This document shows, piece by piece, positions 53,027 through 62,396 of a stretch of DNA of 64,000 nt; positions within the stretch are counted from its first letter, which is position 1, and each line of letters begins with the position of its first letter. The translations under genes were made by a program, and so were the position numbers. This stretch comes from Pseudomonas alkylphenolica. Lineage in GTDB: Bacteria; Pseudomonadota; Gammaproteobacteria; Pseudomonadales; Pseudomonadaceae. The notes under the pieces are model-generated. The model was not told where the DNA came from and searched no databases. It saw nothing but the letters and a program-made list of their open reading frames with translations. The stretch is from NCBI RefSeq assembly GCF_004025535.1, contig NZ_QJRG01000039.1:62001-126000 (forward strand), in the 5' to 3' direction.

Positions 53027-53086
53027 TAGTTGTACAAAAAACACTCCCTAGAATGGTCGCTTCGCACCCTTACAGGGGGATTTGGC

Positions 53087-54118
53087 ATGACGATTATCGT
53101 GACCGGCGCCGCCGGGTTTATCGGTAGTAACCTGGTTCAGGCCCTTAATCAGCGCAACGAAACCGACATCATCGCCGTCGACGACCTGACCGATGGCGAC
53201 AAATTCAGCAACCTTGCCGACAGTGACATCGCTGACTACCTGGACAAGGATGATTTTCTTGACCGCTTCAGTCGCGGCCAGTTCGGCAAAGTGCGCGCCG
53301 TGTTGCACCAGGGCGCCTGCTCAAGCACCGTCGAAGGCGACGGGCGCTTCATGATGGACAACAACTACCGCTTCAGCCGCGACCTGCTCGATGCCGCCCA
53401 AGGCCTGCAGGTACCGATGCTTTATGCGTCGTCGGCGGCGGTGTACGGCGCCGGGCAGGACTTTCGCGAACAGCGCGAATGCGAGCGTCCGCTGAATGTC
53501 TACGGCTACTCCAAGTTTCTGTTTGACCAGCGTGTGCGCCGGCAGCTGCCGGTGGCGCGCAGCCAGATCGTTGGCCTGCGTTACTTCAACGTCTACGGGC
53601 CTCACGAGCAGCACAAAGGTGCCATGGCTTCCGTGGCCCTGCATTGCTTCAATCAGTACCAGGCCCATGGCAAGGTCAGCCTGTTTGGCAGTTATGGCGA
53701 CTACCCCAGCGGCGGGCACCTGCGTGATTTTGTCTCGGTTGAGGACGTGGTCAAGGTCAACCTGTTCTTCCTTGACCGCCCGCGGTTGAGCGGCATTTTC
53801 AATGTGGGCAGCGGCCGGGCCCAGCCCTTCAACGATGTCGCCCTGGCGGTGATCAACCGCCTGCGTGAACAGCAGGGCCAGCCCCCGCTGTCACTGGAAA
53901 TGGCCTTGCTCGAAGGTATTCTGGAATACAGTGAATTCCCTGATCACTTGCGTGGCAAGTATCAGTGCTATACCTGCGCCGACCTTGAGCGCTTGCGCGC
54001 TGCAGGTTTCATGGCACCAACACTGACAGTCGAGCAAGGCGTTGCCCGCTACTGCGACTGGTTGCAGGGAATACAAAGCCCGCCACCTGCTCCGTTCAAG
54101 CAAGCGGCGGCCGCTTAA
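53087..54118 (+). CDS. hldD: ADP-L-glycero-D-manno-heptose 6-epimerase
   Basis: Makes the heptose donor for the LPS inner core. 343 residues, short-chain dehydrogenase fold: NADP loop TGAAGFIGS at 6-14, SSAAVYG and Y-GYS-K ([11 protein letters not shown]), and the HldD blocks [12 protein letters not shown] and [29 protein letters not shown] precedes ATG 53087. The C-terminal tail of about 20 residues ([13 protein letters not shown]) is longer than in E. coli. The stop overlaps the next convergent gene by four bases. Confidence 0.93.
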   Translation: MTIIVTGAAGFIGSNLVQALNQRNETDIIAVDDLTDGDKFSNLADSDIADYLDKDDFLDRFSRGQFGKVRAVLHQGACSSTVEGDGRFMMDNNYRFSRDLLDAAQGLQVPMLYASSAAVYGAGQDFREQRECERPLNVYGYSKFLFDQRVRRQLPVARSQIVGLRYFNVYGPHEQHKGAMASVALHCFNQYQAHGKVSLFGSYGDYPSGGHLRDFVSVEDVVKVNLFFLDRPRLSGIFNVGSGRAQPFNDVALAVINRLREQQGQPPLSLEMALLEGILEYSEFPDHLRGKYQCYTCADLERLRAAGFMAPTLTVEQGVARYCDWLQGIQSPPPAPFKQAAAA

Positions 54119-55494
54119 TTTTTATGCAGGGCTTTCACATCGCTCTTGGCTGAGGTCTCGCGCAGGTACTCCTCCAGCGAGTCATCCATGGCCTTCAGCC
54201 AGCGCGTGTGGTGGGGCACCGCTGCCGTCCCGGTAATCACCGAGCGGTAAGACTTGTCGCGGTAGCCCATGATGTCCTGCTTCTTGTCCGTCTTCCATTT
54301 CAGGAAGATGCGGTTTACTGCATCGATATCGAAGCGTGGATAGTCGGTCTGCTCGATCAGGTGCGCGATGTAACGCCCCTGGAACTCATACATCGATGCA
54401 GTGGTTTCCAGCGCTTCTTCTTGCGCGCGCCATTGGGCGTTGTCAGCCTGCATGTCGGCAGTAGTGGGCAGCGTGATGCGCCCGAACATGTAGTCGCGGG
54501 CAAACCAGGCCTGTGCGTCGAACAGGTTGAAGCTGTACCAGAGGTCCTGCATGCCGAGGTAGATTAGCTGCGGGTTGTGCTCCCAGATCACGCCCTGATA
54601 CAGCCCCAGCGGCCACAGACGGTTGTCGGTCTTGAGCGTCAGCTCGTCCGGCAGGAAGGGGAAGTGATGCTGGTAACCGGTGCACAGAATGATCGCATCG
54701 ATGCGCTTGCTGGAGCCGTCGGCGAAAAACGCCATGTCGCCTTCCACCCGCTGCAGTTGCGGGCGCTCTTCCCAGCCCTTTGGCCATTTGTAGCCCATCG
54801 GCTGGGTGCGATAAGCGCTGGTGATTGAGCGGGCACCGTACTTGAAGCATTGCGAGCCGATGTCTTCGGCCGAATAGCTGCTGCCCACGATCAGCACGTC
54901 CTTGCCCTTGAACTCCATCGCCTCGCGGAAATCGTGTGCGTGCAGAATGCGCCCGGAGAAGCGCTCGAAGCCTTCAAAATCCGGCACGTTGGGCGTAGAG
55001 AAATGCCCGCTGGCCACCACCACATAATCGAACACCTGCTCGATGCCTTCACCGCGTGCATAGTCGTAGGCATTGACCGTGAAGGTGCGGCTGGCCTCAT
55101 CGAAGCGTACGGCTTTTACCGCCGTATTGAAGCGAATGTAATCGCGCACACCGGCTTTGATCACCCGGCCCTGAATGTAATCCCAGAGCACCTCGCGTGG
55201 GGGATAAGACGAGATCGGCCGGCCGAAATGTTCATCGAAACTGTAGTCGGCGAACTCCAGGCATTCTTTCGGCCCGTTCGACCACAGGTAGCGGTACATA
55301 CTGCCGTGCACCGGCTCGCCGTGCTGATCCAGCCCGGTGCGCCAGGTGTAGTTCCACATCCCGCCCCAGTCGGCCTGCTTCTCGAAACACACCACCTCGG
55401 GCATGGCTGCGCCCTGGGCGTGAGCGGATTGAAAGGCACGCAGTTGCGCCAGGCCAGAGGGGCCCGCGCCGATAATGGCAACACGAATAGTCAT
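54115..55494 (-). CDS. Flavin-containing monooxygenase, trimethylamine-monooxygenase-like
   Basis: 459 residues; FAD loop GAGPSG (9-14), FMO signature F179-x-G-x-x-x-H185-x-x-x-F189, and NADP loop VGSSYSAE (203-210) with Y207, the mobile tyrosine I recall from marine Tmm enzymes. Segments [18 protein letters not shown] and [15 protein letters not shown] are very close to Tmm/indole-oxidising bacterial FMOs. It likely N- or S-oxygenates small amines or sulfides; trimethylamine is plausible but not proved. AGGAAA precedes the ATG. Confidence 0.87.
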   Translation of the reverse strand: MTIRVAIIGAGPSGLAQLRAFQSAHAQGAAMPEVVCFEKQADWGGMWNYTWRTGLDQHGEPVHGSMYRYLWSNGPKECLEFADYSFDEHFGRPISSYPPREVLWDYIQGRVIKAGVRDYIRFNTAVKAVRFDEASRTFTVNAYDYARGEGIEQVFDYVVVASGHFSTPNVPDFEGFERFSGRILHAHDFREAMEFKGKDVLIVGSSYSAEDIGSQCFKYGARSITSAYRTQPMGYKWPKGWEERPQLQRVEGDMAFFADGSSKRIDAIILCTGYQHHFPFLPDELTLKTDNRLWPLGLYQGVIWEHNPQLIYLGMQDLWYSFNLFDAQAWFARDYMFGRITLPTTADMQADNAQWRAQEEALETTASMYEFQGRYIAHLIEQTDYPRFDIDAVNRIFLKWKTDKKQDIMGYRDKSYRSVITGTAAVPHHTRWLKAMDDSLEEYLRETSAKSDVKALHKN

Positions 55495-55588
55495 AAGATT
55501 TCCTGACAGAAAACACTGAAAAAAGGCAAAGCGTCTCCAGCCCTGAACGGCAGAGCCGAGGGCGATGGAAAGCGAAGAACTTCAGGTG

Positions 55589-55768
55589 TCAGCGGGCAGG
55601 CGGAGGGACGGGTCGCTTGCGCTTATGCGCGAGAAGGATGTCGCGGGGTGGAATCGACAGCGTGTGGAACAGTGTCGAGAGGGGCGAGTGTGTGCTGGGC
55701 CCGATCGTCTTGCCGAACAGTGCGGCAAACGGGCCTTGGGGGCGAAAGATACGTGTGGTCTCGTTCAT
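55589..55768 (-). CDS. Possible 59-residue protein upstream of the monooxygenase
   Basis: ATG at 55768, stop at 55591-55589. The peptide starts MNETTRIFRPQGPFAALFGK and ends with a basic proline-rich tail (HKRKRPVPPPAR). About three quarters of the codons end in G or C, as in real genes of this genome. The ribosome site is weak (AGAGG about 15 bases upstream). It lies 94 bases before the monooxygenase on the same strand. I do not recognise it. Confidence 0.45.
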   Translation of the reverse strand: MNETTRIFRPQGPFAALFGKTIGPSTHSPLSTLFHTLSIPPRDILLAHKRKRPVPPPAR

Positions 55769-55887
55769 GACGGGCTGATTCTGCCTCTTTTGGTTATGGA
55801 TGCCTTTTTAGCTATAACGGATGGGGGGTGGGATTACAAGGTTCACTGCTCCCTGTGGGGTAACAGTCTACGGCGCACCTGATAACG

Positions 55888-55974
55888 GTAGGAGCGAATT
55901 TATCCGCGAAAGTCGAAAGTGCGACACCAAACCGGGCCTGCTACGCAGTCCATCGCGGATGAATCCGCTCCTAC
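55888..55974. repeat. REP pair (BIME)
   Basis: GTAGGAGCGAATTTATCCGC at 55888 and its inverse partner GCGGATGAATCCGCTCCTAC at 55955-55974 enclose a 42-base centre. The left arm and centre match the single REP at 3858. Confidence 0.88.
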
Positions 55975-56082
55975 AGGATTGCACTGACTTGCGAAGACAC
56001 AAACCTGCGATCAAGCGCGCGGTGTTTTCCAGGCGAAAACAAAAAAGGCCCACCTTTCGGTGAGCCTCTTTTCTACTGCGTA

Positions 56083-56158
<76 letters not shown>

Positions 56159-56400
56159 ACAGGGGCGTCATTATAGCGATCAGTTTGCGTCTGTAAACTA
56201 CTTCTGCAATTTTCCTTTCAAGGCCCGAATTCAGCGGCTTTCCGGTAGTGATTTCTGCGATTCAGCCAAGAGGAAGAGGGCGCTCGCCTTGGTTTTTGAA
56301 GGCGACAAAAATAATTTACAACGCTTTCCGTCGCCTTTAAGGGCTTTCTCCTGAATCCATCCTGAAGGACGCGAGTTTTTATTAGTTATTTTCTATCGCT

Positions 56401-56454
56401 TTGACTTTGGCGATGCCTTGAGCTAATTTAGTGTCCATTATGTTGAACACTAAA
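56401..56454 (+). promoter_or_regulatory. mdtJI promoter with operator-like palindrome
   Basis: TTGACT (56401-56406), 17-base spacer, TAATTT (56424-56429), predicted start near 56436. A perfect 8-bp inverted repeat TTTAGTGT (56427-56434) / ACACTAAA (56447-56454) overlaps the -10 box and the start point. The rest of the 449-base gap after the tRNA (56159-56400) shows no gene. Confidence 0.6.
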
Positions 56455-56517
56455 GCGTTTCCGCTCTTCACCTCCCGCCTGGTTTCCCGTGAACGTCACT
56501 GGACCGGCGATCTGTAG
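56440..56517 (+). CDS. Candidate 25-codon leader ORF before mdtJ
   Basis: ATG at 56440, only about 4 bases from the predicted transcript start, so close to leaderless; TAG at 56515. The peptide begins MLNTKAFPLFTSRLVSR and ends RERHWTGDL. It precedes mdtJ by 90 bases. In E. coli a leader ORF before mdtJI senses spermidine; a similar role here is inference, and no sequence similarity is claimed. Confidence 0.4.
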   Translation: MLNTKAFPLFTSRLVSRERHWTGDL

Positions 56518-56607
56518 CGCCTCCCCCGACAAACAGTCTTTCTTCTCTTTTTGTCTGTAGCCGACGCCGCGAGTGCGTTCGGATTGTGTCGCCCGTGGGA
56601 GGGCATC

Positions 56608-56967
56608 ATGCGTTCCTGGATCTATCTGTTCATTGCCATCACCGCTGAGGTGATCGGTACCGCGTCGATGAAATTCGCCGCCACACATCACCCGATTCTT
56701 GGTCATGGCTTGATGTATGCCCTGATCGGCCTGTCGTATTTCTTCCTCGCCCTGGCGGTCAAGCGGGTGCCGGTAGGTGTTGCCTACGCGCTGTGGGAAG
56801 GTATCGGTATCGTCTTCATCACCCTGATCAGTGTCACTTGGCTGGGCGAAAGCCTGGGTCTGCTCAAGGCCGCAGGCCTGGGTGTGATGATCGCCGGTAT
56901 CCTGCTGATCAAGTCGGGTACCCGCGCTGCACCTGCCCCGCGTAATACGGAGGCACTGCCATGCTAA
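56608..56967 (+). CDS. mdtJ: SMR-family polyamine exporter subunit MdtJ
   Basis: 119 residues, four membrane helices, with the SMR glutamate E14 in helix 1 ([14 protein letters not shown]) and the [18 protein letters not shown] block. It forms a heteromeric spermidine exporter with MdtI. ATG 56608 has GGGAGG 6 bases upstream. The stop overlaps mdtI by seven bases. Confidence 0.9.
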   Translation: MRSWIYLFIAITAEVIGTASMKFAATHHPILGHGLMYALIGLSYFFLALAVKRVPVGVAYALWEGIGIVFITLISVTWLGESLGLLKAAGLGVMIAGILLIKSGTRAAPAPRNTEALPC

Positions 56968-57290
56968 CCATGAACTGGATTCCCTTTGCCTGGCTGGGCC
57001 TGGCCATCGTGCTGGAAGTAATCGCCAACCTGTTGCTCAAGTACTCCGACGGCTTTCGCAAACGTGCGCTGGGTATCGCCTCGATTCTCTGTGTGCTGGC
57101 GGCCTTTACCGCGCTGGCGCAGGCTGTTCGCGATATTGAACTGTCGCTGGCATATGCCATCTGGGGCGGCTTCGGCATTCTCGCCACAGTGGCCATGGGC
57201 TGGGCCTTGTTCGGTCAGCGTCTGGCCGGGCGGGGCTGGTTGGGCCTGGTGCTGTTGCTGGCGGGCATGAGCCTGTTGAAACTGGCCTGA
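56961..57290 (+). CDS. mdtI: SMR-family polyamine exporter subunit MdtI
   Basis: 109 residues, four helices, conserved E19 ([16 protein letters not shown]) and [13 protein letters not shown]. The start ATG 56961 has GGAGG 8 bases upstream, inside the mdtJ end. MdtJ and MdtI must work together to export spermidine in E. coli. Confidence 0.9.
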   Translation: MLTMNWIPFAWLGLAIVLEVIANLLLKYSDGFRKRALGIASILCVLAAFTALAQAVRDIELSLAYAIWGGFGILATVAMGWALFGQRLAGRGWLGLVLLLAGMSLLKLA

Positions 57291-57532
57291 TCAACGCCCT
57301 TAGAGCCATTCGCTGGAAAGCTTATGCACAAGGCGCATGCCAGGTATGTAGCGCGTACATCGGACCAACGCTTGCCGTTGGTCTTTGCGCAAATGGCTGT
57401 TTTTGCTGGCCCTAAACGGCTGAACAAAAAGCAGCCAGTCGCATAAAGCGCTTGGATCCAAGGTTTTTCAGGGTTTTTTCAAAAGGTTTCCCACAGACTT
57501 ATCCACAGGCTGCGCACAGTTGCGCGGCAAGC

Positions 57533-58753
57533 CTAGTGACGCTCTGCCAGGAGCATCAGGTTGCGTGGTGTCAGTGGTTGTTCGCAGAAGACACCCAACT
57601 GTAGCTGGTAACCCTGTTCCTGCAAGTACAAAGCGCGATCCAGTACCAGCCACAGTTCCAGCGGGCGACGGAACAGGTTGCGCAGCAGCTCAAGGTTGCG
57701 CACCTGCGCCAGGCGCTGCCAGCCCTTGGTCTGAAGGGCATCCCAGTCAGGCTGTTGATCGATGTGCAGGCCCTTGAGGGCGGCCAGCTCCCGGCAATAG
57801 TCGGCATAGGGCTTGTGCAGCCAGCTGACCGGCAATGACGGCGTCGGCAAGTACTCATCCTCGCCGCGCAGCTGGCGTTGCAGCAGATCGAACCCCAGGC
57901 GCCTGGCCATCGACTCGTCGCGCTGCCGACGCACCCGGGCGCCGGCGGTAACGGTTTCGCTCAGTGGCAGGCCGAGGTCATCAACCGACAACTGCAAGCC
58001 GGAGGCAATGGCCGCCGCAGACAGCGGTTGATACACCGGCGCCTGAATGCGGTTGTAGCAGCACGGCGCAATCGCCAACTGACGGCAGCCCTGCTGACTG
58101 GCCAGTTGCATCAGGCGCACATGCAGATCGCCGCAGGCATGCAGGGCCACGGCGGTATGTTCCGGGCCCAGTTGCTGTGCGGCGTCGCCAGCGAGGACAT
58201 CCTGCAGGCGGTGTTCGGCGTCCAGTTGGTGATGCAGGCTGAGTTCGCGGCCGGCTGCGACCAGCGTCGGGTCGAACTCCAGGCAGGTCAGGCGTTGCCG
58301 GTCGGCCTGCAACAGGCGCCGGCCCAGGTGGCCTTTGCCTGAGCACCAGTCCAGCCAGTGCTGCGGCGTACGGGTAAAGCCCAGATGGCTGGCAAAAGCC
58401 TCGATCTGCTGCCACTTGCGCCCCGGTACATCCACATTCAGGCGATGGCTCGCGGGTGCCAGGGCAATGCTGGGCAGTTCGCCGACTTCAGACAGTTGCC
58501 CGGCCTGTTTCGCCAGCAGTGGAAAAGGCGCGGGTGCCCCCAGCTGTTCAGGATGGTTGTGCGCCGCTTCGGCCTGCTCCAGCGAACGTTGCCGCAACCA
58601 GCTGGACAGCGCCGGGTGATCGGCCTCCCAGGGGAGTTGTAGCTGGGTAAAAGGGCGTGGTCGCCATAGCGCCTGATGCTCGCGCACAAAACCGTCCAGG
58701 GCCTGGAAGCGGCTGAGCAGTTGGTCGTTGGTGAGCGGGCGTGGGGTGGTCAT
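57533..58753 (-). CDS. SAM-dependent methyltransferase, GSTCD/METTL-type domain
   Basis: 406 residues. SAM motif I WLDWCSGKGHLGRRL (133-147) and motif IV-like block AIAPCCYNR (about 228) match the methyltransferase domain seen in GSTCD and related proteins, often RNA modifying. No clear ribosome site before ATG 58753. Substrate unknown. Confidence 0.8.
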   Translation of the reverse strand: MTTPRPLTNDQLLSRFQALDGFVREHQALWRPRPFTQLQLPWEADHPALSSWLRQRSLEQAEAAHNHPEQLGAPAPFPLLAKQAGQLSEVGELPSIALAPASHRLNVDVPGRKWQQIEAFASHLGFTRTPQHWLDWCSGKGHLGRRLLQADRQRLTCLEFDPTLVAAGRELSLHHQLDAEHRLQDVLAGDAAQQLGPEHTAVALHACGDLHVRLMQLASQQGCRQLAIAPCCYNRIQAPVYQPLSAAAIASGLQLSVDDLGLPLSETVTAGARVRRQRDESMARRLGFDLLQRQLRGEDEYLPTPSLPVSWLHKPYADYCRELAALKGLHIDQQPDWDALQTKGWQRLAQVRNLELLRNLFRRPLELWLVLDRALYLQEQGYQLQLGVFCEQPLTPRNLMLLAERH

Positions 58754-58762
58754 GGGCAGGTA

Positions 58763-58791
58763 GAAAAAACGGGGCTGTGATCAGCCCCGTT
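58763..58791 (-). terminator. Terminator of the amino-acid ABC operon
   Basis: Stem AACGGGGCTG / CAGCCCCGTT with a 4-base loop; read on the minus strand it ends in a T run. Confidence 0.93.
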
Positions 58792-58799
58792 ATACAGGA

Positions 58800-59489
58800 T
58801 CAACGACCCTGACAGGCGTCGACGCGCAGCCAGCGTTCAAGTTGCTTGAACGCTTGCACCAGCAGGAACGAGATCACCAGGTAGAACAGGCCGGCGGCGA
58901 AGAAGATCTCCACGGGCAGGTAGGTGCGGGCGATGATCGTCCGCGCCATGCCGGTCAGTTCCAGCAGTGTCACGGTGCTCGCCAGGGCACTGGCCTTGAG
59001 CATGAGGATCACTTCGTTACTGTAGGCCGGCAGGCCGATCCGCGCAGCGCGAGGCAGCATGATGTAGAACAGCGCCTTGGCCCTGGACATGCCCAGGGCA
59101 CGCGCGGCTTCGATTTCACCGCGAGGGATGGCTTGCAGCGCGCCACGCAGGATCTCGGCGATGTAGGCGGCCGTGTGCAGGGTCATGGTCAGCACGGTGC
59201 ACCAGAACGGATCGCGCAAGTACGGCCAGAAGGCGCTATTGCGCACCGCATCGAACTGGGCCAGGCCGTAGTACACCAGAAAGAGCTGGACCAGCAGCGG
59301 CGTACCGCGGAAGAAGAAGATGTAGCCGAACGGCAGTGCCCGCACATACCAGTGGCGCGACGAGCGCGCGATACCCAGCGGAATGGCCAGGATCAGGCCG
59401 GCAATCACGGCGATGGTGACCAGTTCAAGGGTCAGCGTGGCACCTTGGGCCAGACGCGGCAGCCACTTGATGATGACTTCCCAGTTCAT
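58800..59489 (-). CDS. Basic amino-acid ABC transporter permease (HisM/ArtM type)
   Basis: 229 residues, about five membrane segments, with the coupling loop AARALGMSRAKALFYIMLPRAARIGLP. The start overlaps the stop of the other permease gene by four bases. Fourth gene of an ATPase-receptor-permease-permease operon. Confidence 0.88.
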   Translation of the reverse strand: MNWEVIIKWLPRLAQGATLTLELVTIAVIAGLILAIPLGIARSSRHWYVRALPFGYIFFFRGTPLLVQLFLVYYGLAQFDAVRNSAFWPYLRDPFWCTVLTMTLHTAAYIAEILRGALQAIPRGEIEAARALGMSRAKALFYIMLPRAARIGLPAYSNEVILMLKASALASTVTLLELTGMARTIIARTYLPVEIFFAAGLFYLVISFLLVQAFKQLERWLRVDACQGR

Positions 59490-60181
59490 TGGTTAGGCCT
59501 CGCGAAGCCGCGTGCGGCACGTTTTTCCATGAAGTACATGCCGGTCATGGCCAGCACGGTCAGGCCCAGGTAGATGACGGCGGCGACCATATAGAAGGTG
59601 AAAGGCTGCTTGCTCACCGTCACGGCGATCTGCGAATGACGCATGATCTCTTCCAGGCCGATTACCGACACCAGCGCGGTGTCCTTCATCAGGATCATGA
59701 ACAGGTTGCCCAGGCCCGGCAGGGCGATGCGCCACATCTGCGGCAAAATCAGCCTGGAGAAAATCCGCCCTTTGGACAGGCCCAGGGCCAGGCCCGCTTC
59801 GCGGTGGCCTTTGGGGATGGCGAGGATCGCGCCGCGGAAGACTTCCGTTGCATAGGCGCCAAAGCACAGGCCCAGGGCGATCACGCCCGCAGCAAAGGCG
59901 TTGAGCTCCAGGCCGGGAATATTCAGAGCTTCGCCAAGCCGGTTCATCAGGCTGACGGTGCCAAAGTAAATCAGCAGCACCCAGAGCAGTTCGGGCACGC
60001 CGCGAACCAGGGTGGAGTAGAAACCACCCAGCCATTGCAGGGGTTTGTACGGTGAAGTTTTCGCCAGGGCGCCAAGCAGCCCCAGTACCAGCCCCAGACA
60101 CAGGGCCGACAACGCGAGTTTGACGGTCATCAGCGTTCCGGCCACCAAGGCCGGACCGAATCCGTAGAGATCAATATTCAT
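59486..60181 (-). CDS. Basic amino-acid ABC transporter permease (HisQ/ArtQ type)
   Basis: 231 residues, about five membrane segments and coupling loop EAGLALGLSKGRIFSRLILPQMWRIALPG. Pairs with the next permease as a heterodimer. Begins 57 bases after the receptor gene. Confidence 0.88.
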   Translation of the reverse strand: MNIDLYGFGPALVAGTLMTVKLALSALCLGLVLGLLGALAKTSPYKPLQWLGGFYSTLVRGVPELLWVLLIYFGTVSLMNRLGEALNIPGLELNAFAAGVIALGLCFGAYATEVFRGAILAIPKGHREAGLALGLSKGRIFSRLILPQMWRIALPGLGNLFMILMKDTALVSVIGLEEIMRHSQIAVTVSKQPFTFYMVAAVIYLGLTVLAMTGMYFMEKRAARGFARPNQ

Positions 60182-60238
60182 GGGCAGGTTTGTTCAAGGG
60201 ACCGGCATCGCCGAAAGGGCGATACCGGTCGGGGCGAA

Positions 60239-61000
60239 TCAATAGATGCTGAACGGGAAGTACTTGTCGTTGATCTTCTTGTAGGTGCCGTCGGCAACGA
60301 TTTCCTTCAGAGCGGCGTTCAGCTTGTTGCGCAGTTCGTTGTCACCTTTGCGCACAGCGATACCGACCTTGTCGCTTTCGTTCACCGGCTCGCCTTTGAA
60401 CTCGTAGTTCTGGCCGGCAGCAGACTTGAGCCAGTCGTAGTTGGCGTATTTGTCGGCCAGCAGGGCGTCGACGCGGCCCGAGGTCAGGTCCAGGTAGGCG
60501 TTTTCCTGGGTGTCGTACAGGCTGACCTTGAAGTCGCCGTCCATGCCGCCGTTATCGTCCAGCCAGGTAGCGGCCTGGGTGGCGCGCTGGGTGCCGAGGG
60601 TCTTGCCCTTGAGCGAGGCTTTGTCGGTTTTGAAGTCGACTTTTTTCGGGGCGATGAACTGTTGCTTGTTCGAGTAGTACGGGTCGGTGAAGTCCACCGC
60701 CTGCTTGCGCTCGTCGGTAATTGACAGCGACGAGACGATGAAATCGAACTTCTTGGCGTTCAGCGCCGGGATGATACCGTCCCAGTCGGAGGTAACGACT
60801 TCGCACTCGACCTTCATCTTGGCGCACAGGGCATCACCGATGTCCTTGTCGAAACCGACGACATTGCCACTGGCGTCCTTGTTGTTGAACGGCGGGTAGG
60901 CCGCCTCGATGCCCATCTTCAGTTTTTCTGCAGCCATGGCATTGGCCGAAAACACCAGCGCGGCGGCAGCTGCCAGGAGGAATTTCTTATAGGTCTGCAT
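60239..61000 (-). CDS. Basic amino-acid ABC transporter binding protein
   Basis: 253 residues with a signal peptide (cleavage after ANAMA) and the family-3 receptor fold: GIEAAYPPFNNKDASGNVVGFDKDIG, SSLSITDERKQAVDFTDPYY and the C-terminal half typical of lysine/arginine/ornithine/histidine receptors. GGAG 9 bases before ATG 61000. An open frame extends upstream into the ATPase gene but is a shadow. Exact ligand not fixed; arginine or ornithine likely. Confidence 0.9.
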   Translation of the reverse strand: MQTYKKFLLAAAAALVFSANAMAAEKLKMGIEAAYPPFNNKDASGNVVGFDKDIGDALCAKMKVECEVVTSDWDGIIPALNAKKFDFIVSSLSITDERKQAVDFTDPYYSNKQQFIAPKKVDFKTDKASLKGKTLGTQRATQAATWLDDNGGMDGDFKVSLYDTQENAYLDLTSGRVDALLADKYANYDWLKSAAGQNYEFKGEPVNESDKVGIAVRKGDNELRNKLNAALKEIVADGTYKKINDKYFPFSIY

Positions 61001-61013
61001 GCGTGTTGCTCCG

Positions 61014-61787
61014 TTAGCGGTTGCTGGACATGAATTGTTTACAACGCGCCGAGTTCGGGTTTTCAAAAACCTGCTGCGGCGTTCCCTGCTCTTCGACCAG
61101 CCCTTGGTGCAGGAAGATGACTTCGCTGGACACCTGGCGGGCGAAGCCCATTTCGTGCGTAACCAGTAGCATGGTACGGCCTTCTTCGGCCAGGGCGCGG
61201 ATAACGTTAAGCACTTCCTGGACCATTTCCGGGTCCAGCGCCGAGGTCGGCTCGTCAAACAGGATAACCTTGGGCTTCATGGCCAGGGTGCGGGCAATCG
61301 CGGCACGTTGCTGCTGGCCGCCGGACAATTCGGCCGGGTAGCTGTGGCGCTTGTTGTGAATGCCGACCTTGTTGAGCAGCGCTTCGGCATGCTCGATGGC
61401 TTCGGCCTTGCTCTGGCCGAGCACGCGACGTGGCGCCTCGATGATGTTGTCGAGGATGCTCATGTGCGGCCACAGGTTGAAATTCTGGAACACAAAGCCG
61501 ATCTCGCTGCGCAGGCGATTGATCTGCTTGTTGTCGGCGGCCACCAGTTCGCCGTTTTTCGCGGCTTTGAGCCGCAGCTCTTCACCGGCGACCAGGATCT
61601 GGCCCTGGTGCGGGTTCTCCAGCAAGTTGATGCAGCGCAGCAGGGTGGACTTGCCGGAGCCGGAAGATCCCAGGATCGAGATCACATCGCCATCGCGAGC
61701 GGTCAGCGAGATGCCCTTGAGGATCTCCTGGTCGCCGTAGCGTTTGTGCAGGTCGCGGATTTCAAGCGCGGGCGTGGCCTCAGCCAT
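61014..61787 (-). CDS. Basic amino-acid ABC transporter ATP-binding protein
   Basis: 257 residues: Walker [10 protein letters not shown] (40-48), Q-loop [11 protein letters not shown], signature [15 protein letters not shown], Walker [15 protein letters not shown]-loop THEMGFA. GAGGA precedes ATG 61787. First gene of the operon, 13 bases before the receptor gene. Confidence 0.92.
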   Translation of the reverse strand: MAEATPALEIRDLHKRYGDQEILKGISLTARDGDVISILGSSGSGKSTLLRCINLLENPHQGQILVAGEELRLKAAKNGELVAADNKQINRLRSEIGFVFQNFNLWPHMSILDNIIEAPRRVLGQSKAEAIEHAEALLNKVGIHNKRHSYPAELSGGQQQRAAIARTLAMKPKVILFDEPTSALDPEMVQEVLNVIRALAEEGRTMLLVTHEMGFARQVSSEVIFLHQGLVEEQGTPQQVFENPNSARCKQFMSSNR

Positions 61788-62289
61788 GTGCGGTCCTCAT
61801 GTGTTCTGGTGCTCTCCTGCTGTTGGCGGCCTTCTTGGCGAGCGCCAAGCTAGCATAGCGGCGGAATGACAGCCAACAACGTCGGGCGGGGCAAGCGGCT
61901 GCCGGAAGGGCGGGTGTCGCATCGTTGCAGCGGACTGTCGCGCGGATGACCACTTGCCCTCGTTTCCGGGGCCGGAGCCTTGATGAAAAAAGGCGCGATG
62001 GTGCCAGTTTTGGCCAGTGCTGGGAAGTCGTTTCTGACCTTGCGCAGCGCTTGGGCGGCTCATTGCGGCCGCTGGTTGCTCCTTCGGGTTGCTCCTTTTT
62101 TGCCCTTGACGTGTGCGTCAGGTGTTACCGGTGCCGGGTTTTGGTGCGCCTGGGTAATTGTAAGTGGGTATTTCGGTAATTGAACGTTTGCGCGTATTTT
62201 ACAGGGGCTTTCGGTCAGGTTGTGGCCGAAAGGCCTGTAAGCCTTGTTTTACGAGGGCGTGAGATATTTCGAACGAACGGTCATCGTGC
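61788..62289. other. Long gap with a structured hairpin before gabP
   Basis: About 500 bases without a convincing gene. ACAGG..CTTTCGG (62201-62214) pairs with CCGAAAG.CCTGT (62226-62238), giving a 12-bp stem with a small internal loop and an 11-base apical loop; there is no T run beside it. Function unknown; it lies upstream of the sigma-54-type promoter, so it is not in that transcript. Confidence 0.4.
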
Positions 62290-62304
62290 TGGCGCGGATA
62301 TTGC
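62290..62304 (+). promoter_or_regulatory. Candidate sigma-54 promoter of gabP
   Basis: TGGCGCGGATATTGC fits TGGCACG-N4-TTGC with one mismatch and the essential GG-N10-GC spacing (GG 62291-62292, GC 62303-62304). It places the start near 62316, 80 bases before gabP. Nitrogen control through NtrC or an enhancer protein would fit a GABA permease. Confidence 0.55.
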
Positions 62305-62396
62305 GACCAAGATCGGCAACAGGATGTAGCAAAATTTTTATCCAAGGCGCGCCTCAGGTCGCAGGGTTAAAACGCAATTCTTGCAAAGGTAGTTTT

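Noticed and set aside
55565..55882. 105-codon plus-strand ORF after the monooxygenase
   Set aside because: Overlaps the better minus-strand 59-codon ORF and the start of a REP region; no ribosome site and composition is poor.
56159..56607. Guanidine riboswitch before the SMR genes
   Set aside because: SMR exporters are often under guanidine riboswitches, but I found no pair of ACGR-loop hairpins or ykkC-like core; the proteins fit the MdtJI pair.
57499..57507. Replication origin
   Set aside because: Only one DnaA box, no AT-rich unwinding region and no dnaA, parAB or gidA nearby.
61980..62183. 67-codon ORF in the gabP upstream gap
   Set aside because: GGAG and a hydrophobic start look tempting, but third positions are not coding-like and many rare codons occur.
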